Source: Lachnospiraceae bacterium
Lineage (GTDB): Bacteria > Bacillota > Clostridia > Lachnospirales > Lachnospiraceae
Reading direction: 5' to 3'
DNA: 33,923 nucleotides
Assembly: GCA_017434885.1 (NCBI GenBank)
Contig: JAFSGE010000001.1
Location: forward strand, 1-33,923
The translations under genes and the position numbers were made by a program. This document shows positions 32,447-33,923 of this stretch, piece after piece. Every line of letters begins with the position of its first letter. Position 1 is the stretch's first letter. Under the pieces are notes generated by a model. The model was not told the origin of the DNA. It did not search any database and was given only the letters and a program-made list of their open reading frames with translations.

Positions 32447-32755
32447 ATGGAAGAACGTAGAGGGATAAATCGTGTTGATTACGCGGTAAAGAGTGTTATC
32501 GTGACATGTGATACTTTTGAAAAGTTTGAAGTGGACGCAGTGAATGTGAGTCCTCTCGGAATGGGATTGATTGCTCCGGCAAATACGCCTAAGTTGATTG
32601 GCAGACAGATTATCATCGTTGCAGACACATTAATTATGTATGCAGATGTACTCAGACAGGAAGAAATGGAAGACGGACAGTTTCAGGTAGGAATCCAGGC
32701 AAGGAAATTCACACCTGAAGTACTGCAGTATTTATTTGACCATATTGCAGATTAA
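32447..32755 (+). CDS. PilZ-domain (c-di-GMP-binding) protein
   Basis: 102 residues, a single PilZ domain. The c-di-GMP-binding signature is complete: R-x-x-x-R in RRGINR (about residues 4-9) and N-x-S-x-x-G in VNVSPLGMGL (~36-45). Single-domain PilZ proteins act as c-di-GMP receptors affecting motility, surface polymers or secretion; the target here is unknown. The start is ATG 32447 with a strong AGGAGGGG; the frame extends upstream to a TTG at 32342 but that part reads as noise. It lies between the sugar-sensing operon and a secreted repeat protein. Confidence 0.87.
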   Translation: MEERRGINRVDYAVKSVIVTCDTFEKFEVDAVNVSPLGMGLIAPANTPKLIGRQIIIVADTLIMYADVLRQEEMEDGQFQVGIQARKFTPEVLQYLFDHIAD

Positions 32756-32830
32756 CAAAGAACTTGAATTATTTTTAGCATATATTATACGACAATAATT
32801 AAGATGGGGATTGAATGAAGGGAGAGAGAT

Positions 32831-33923
32831 ATGAAAAACAATACTTTGAAAGCAATGGGAATTGCAATCGGAGCTGCACTCAGCCTGATGTATGCAACAG
32901 GCATTGAAGCAGAGGCTGCAGAGGAAGTAACACTTCCTGAAGGCTATGATGAAGTTCAGGAAGATGTTGACCATAATGAAGATGGAGACACAAAGGATAC
33001 CTGTACAGTAGAAGAAGTACCCGGTGCTATTGATGAGATTGAGCCGGGAAGTCTTCAGGTAGGTGACGAAGGTCTTGAAGATCCTGTGAAAGTAGCAGAT
33101 GTTACTGAGACAAATGAAATCGGAGAAGATTTAACTAAGGAAGAAGCTGAAGAATTAGCGGATGAATATGATGGGGAAGTAACGGAAGTTACTATTGAAC
33201 CGGATCCGGAAAATACAGAAACCGCTATTGAAGATGCTAAGGATGAATTAGTTGATAAATATAAAGAAGACGGTGTTACTGAGGAAGATATCACCGTTAC
33301 TGAAAATAAGGAAGAGGATAAGACTGTCGTTTCTGTTGAAAAGGTAGTGGATGATGCAGACGGAATTGAAGCAGCAAAGCAGGCGCTTAGAGATAAGGGC
33401 TTTACTGATGATCAGATTATCGAGACAAAGGACGAAGTAACAGGCCAGACTATTCTTACAGCAAGCAGACTTGAAGATGATACCGAAAAGATTCAGGCAG
33501 AAAAAGATAAGTTGCTTGAAGACTTTACAGAAGACCAGATTACGGAAACAAAGGATGAAGTAACAGGTCAGACCATCCTTACAGCAAGCAAAGTAGTGGA
33601 TGATGAAGAGCAAATTGAAGCAGAAAAGCAGGCTCTTAGAGATAAGGGATTCACTGATGAGCAGATTATCGAAACAAAGGATGAAGTAACAGGCCAGACT
33701 ATCCTTACAGCAAGCAAGCTGGTGGATGATACTGAAAAGATTCAGGCAGAAAAAGATAAGCTCCTTGAAGACTTCACAGAGGAGCAGATTACTCAGACAA
33801 AGAATGAAGCAGGTCAGACAATCCTCAGTGCAAGCAAAGTAGTAGACGATGCAGAGGGAATCGAGGCAGCAAGACAGGATCTGATTGACAAGGGATTCAC
33901 CAACATCACAGAAAGCAAGGATG
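32831..33923 (+). CDS. Secreted acidic repeat protein, 3' end outside window
   Basis: The frame is open from ATG 32831 (AGGGAGAG upstream) to the window edge, about 364 codons. A signal peptide is seen: MKNNTLKAMGIAIGAALSLM..., with likely cleavage after an Ala near residue 28-30. A very Asp/Glu-rich region follows. From about residue 172 the protein consists of alternating repeat types. Type A starts VVDD and contains QALRDKGFTDDQIIETKDEV; type B starts with a Leu-x-Asp-Asp segment (LEDD or LVDD) and contains KIQAEKDKLLEDFTE; both end GQTILTASK/R. Units are 42, 41, 42 and 40 residues, and a fifth begins at 33839. No known family is recognised; a surface or matrix protein is a fair guess. Anchoring signals, if any, are outside the window. 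Confidence 0.8.
   Translation, partial: MKNNTLKAMGIAIGAALSLMYATGIEAEAAEEVTLPEGYDEVQEDVDHNEDGDTKDTCTVEEVPGAIDEIEPGSLQVGDEGLEDPVKVADVTETNEIGEDLTKEEAEELADEYDGEVTEVTIEPDPENTETAIEDAKDELVDKYKEDGVTEEDITVTENKEEDKTVVSVEKVVDDADGIEAAKQALRDKGFTDDQIIETKDEVTGQTILTASRLEDDTEKIQAEKDKLLEDFTEDQITETKDEVTGQTILTASKVVDDEEQIEAEKQALRDKGFTDEQIIETKDEVTGQTILTASKLVDDTEKIQAEKDKLLEDFTEEQITQTKNEAGQTILSASKVVDDAEGIEAARQDLIDKGFTNITESKD
33344..33923 (+). repeat. Alternating A-B tandem repeats (249-bp period)
   Basis: Coding repeats: A 33344-33469 (126 bp), B 33470-33592 (123 bp), A' 33593-33718 (126 bp), B' 33719-33838 (120 bp), and a partial A'' from 33839. DNA identity between A and A' and between B and B' is high, and the shared GATGAAGTAACAGG core recurs in the first three units. 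B' has lost one codon, and A'' is shortened after GFT. The A-B pair looks like the unit of duplication. Confidence 0.85.

Noticed and set aside
33344-33923. Non-coding tandem repeats
   Set aside because: Unit lengths are multiples of three (126, 123, 120) and the frame stays open, so this is protein repetition.

Overview
The window is chromosomal DNA from a low-to-moderate GC, spore-forming, anaerobic Firmicute, most likely a member of the Lachnospiraceae (Clostridia). Three things point there: the conserved block hup-rqcP-yabP-yabQ-divIC-spoIIE-tilS-hpt-ftsH, a T-box controlled proline tRNA ligase of the short archaeal/eukaryotic-like type, and the folate (fchA-folD), iron-alcohol-dehydrogenase and PD-(D/E)XK 'Rpn' transposase gene types found in that family. 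All assignments come from reading the sequence; no database was searched.

Layout. 1-92: start of a minus-strand Rpn-type nuclease/transposase gene with an inverted repeat in its promoter region. 345-2151: promoter, T-box leader and proS. 2175-2341: a small element with terminal inverted repeats, then cca, a CotS-family spore coat gene and a PEGA-domain lipoprotein. 6387-11059: hup with its own promoter and terminator, the rqcP-yabP-yabQ-divIC operon, spoIIE under a promoter with Spo0A-type 21-bp spacing, and tilS. 11079-13453: hpt and ftsH. 13512-13640: a promoter-terminator pair that could make a small RNA. 13736-15919: a GH13 alpha-glycosidase. 16000-16289: tRNA-Tyr and tRNA-Leu. 16352-17444: a GNAT acetyltransferase behind a possible leader-peptide attenuator.

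The stretch 17500-20600 looks accessory. It holds an AT-rich TIR-domain gene (candidate NADase/defence effector), a second Rpn gene that has lost its catalytic core by internal deletion, and an XRE regulator-membrane protein pair with three tandem 23-bp repeats across its promoter. From 20696 the core genome resumes: fchA-folD (one-carbon folate metabolism), a short ClC-type transporter, a minus-strand DegV protein, an unknown cysteine-rich membrane protein, an Fe-alcohol dehydrogenase and a gamma-carbonic anhydrase-like hexapeptide protein.

27114-32280 is a tightly overlapping four-gene sensory operon: membrane-anchored sugar-binding-type sensor, LytS-type histidine kinase, YesN/AraC response regulator, and a XylF-like lipoprotein. 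It resembles the clostridial XylFII-LytS-YesN arrangement but no permease or ATPase follows. A PilZ (c-di-GMP) protein and the start of a secreted, very acidic protein with alternating ~42/41-residue repeats close the window; the last gene runs off the end.
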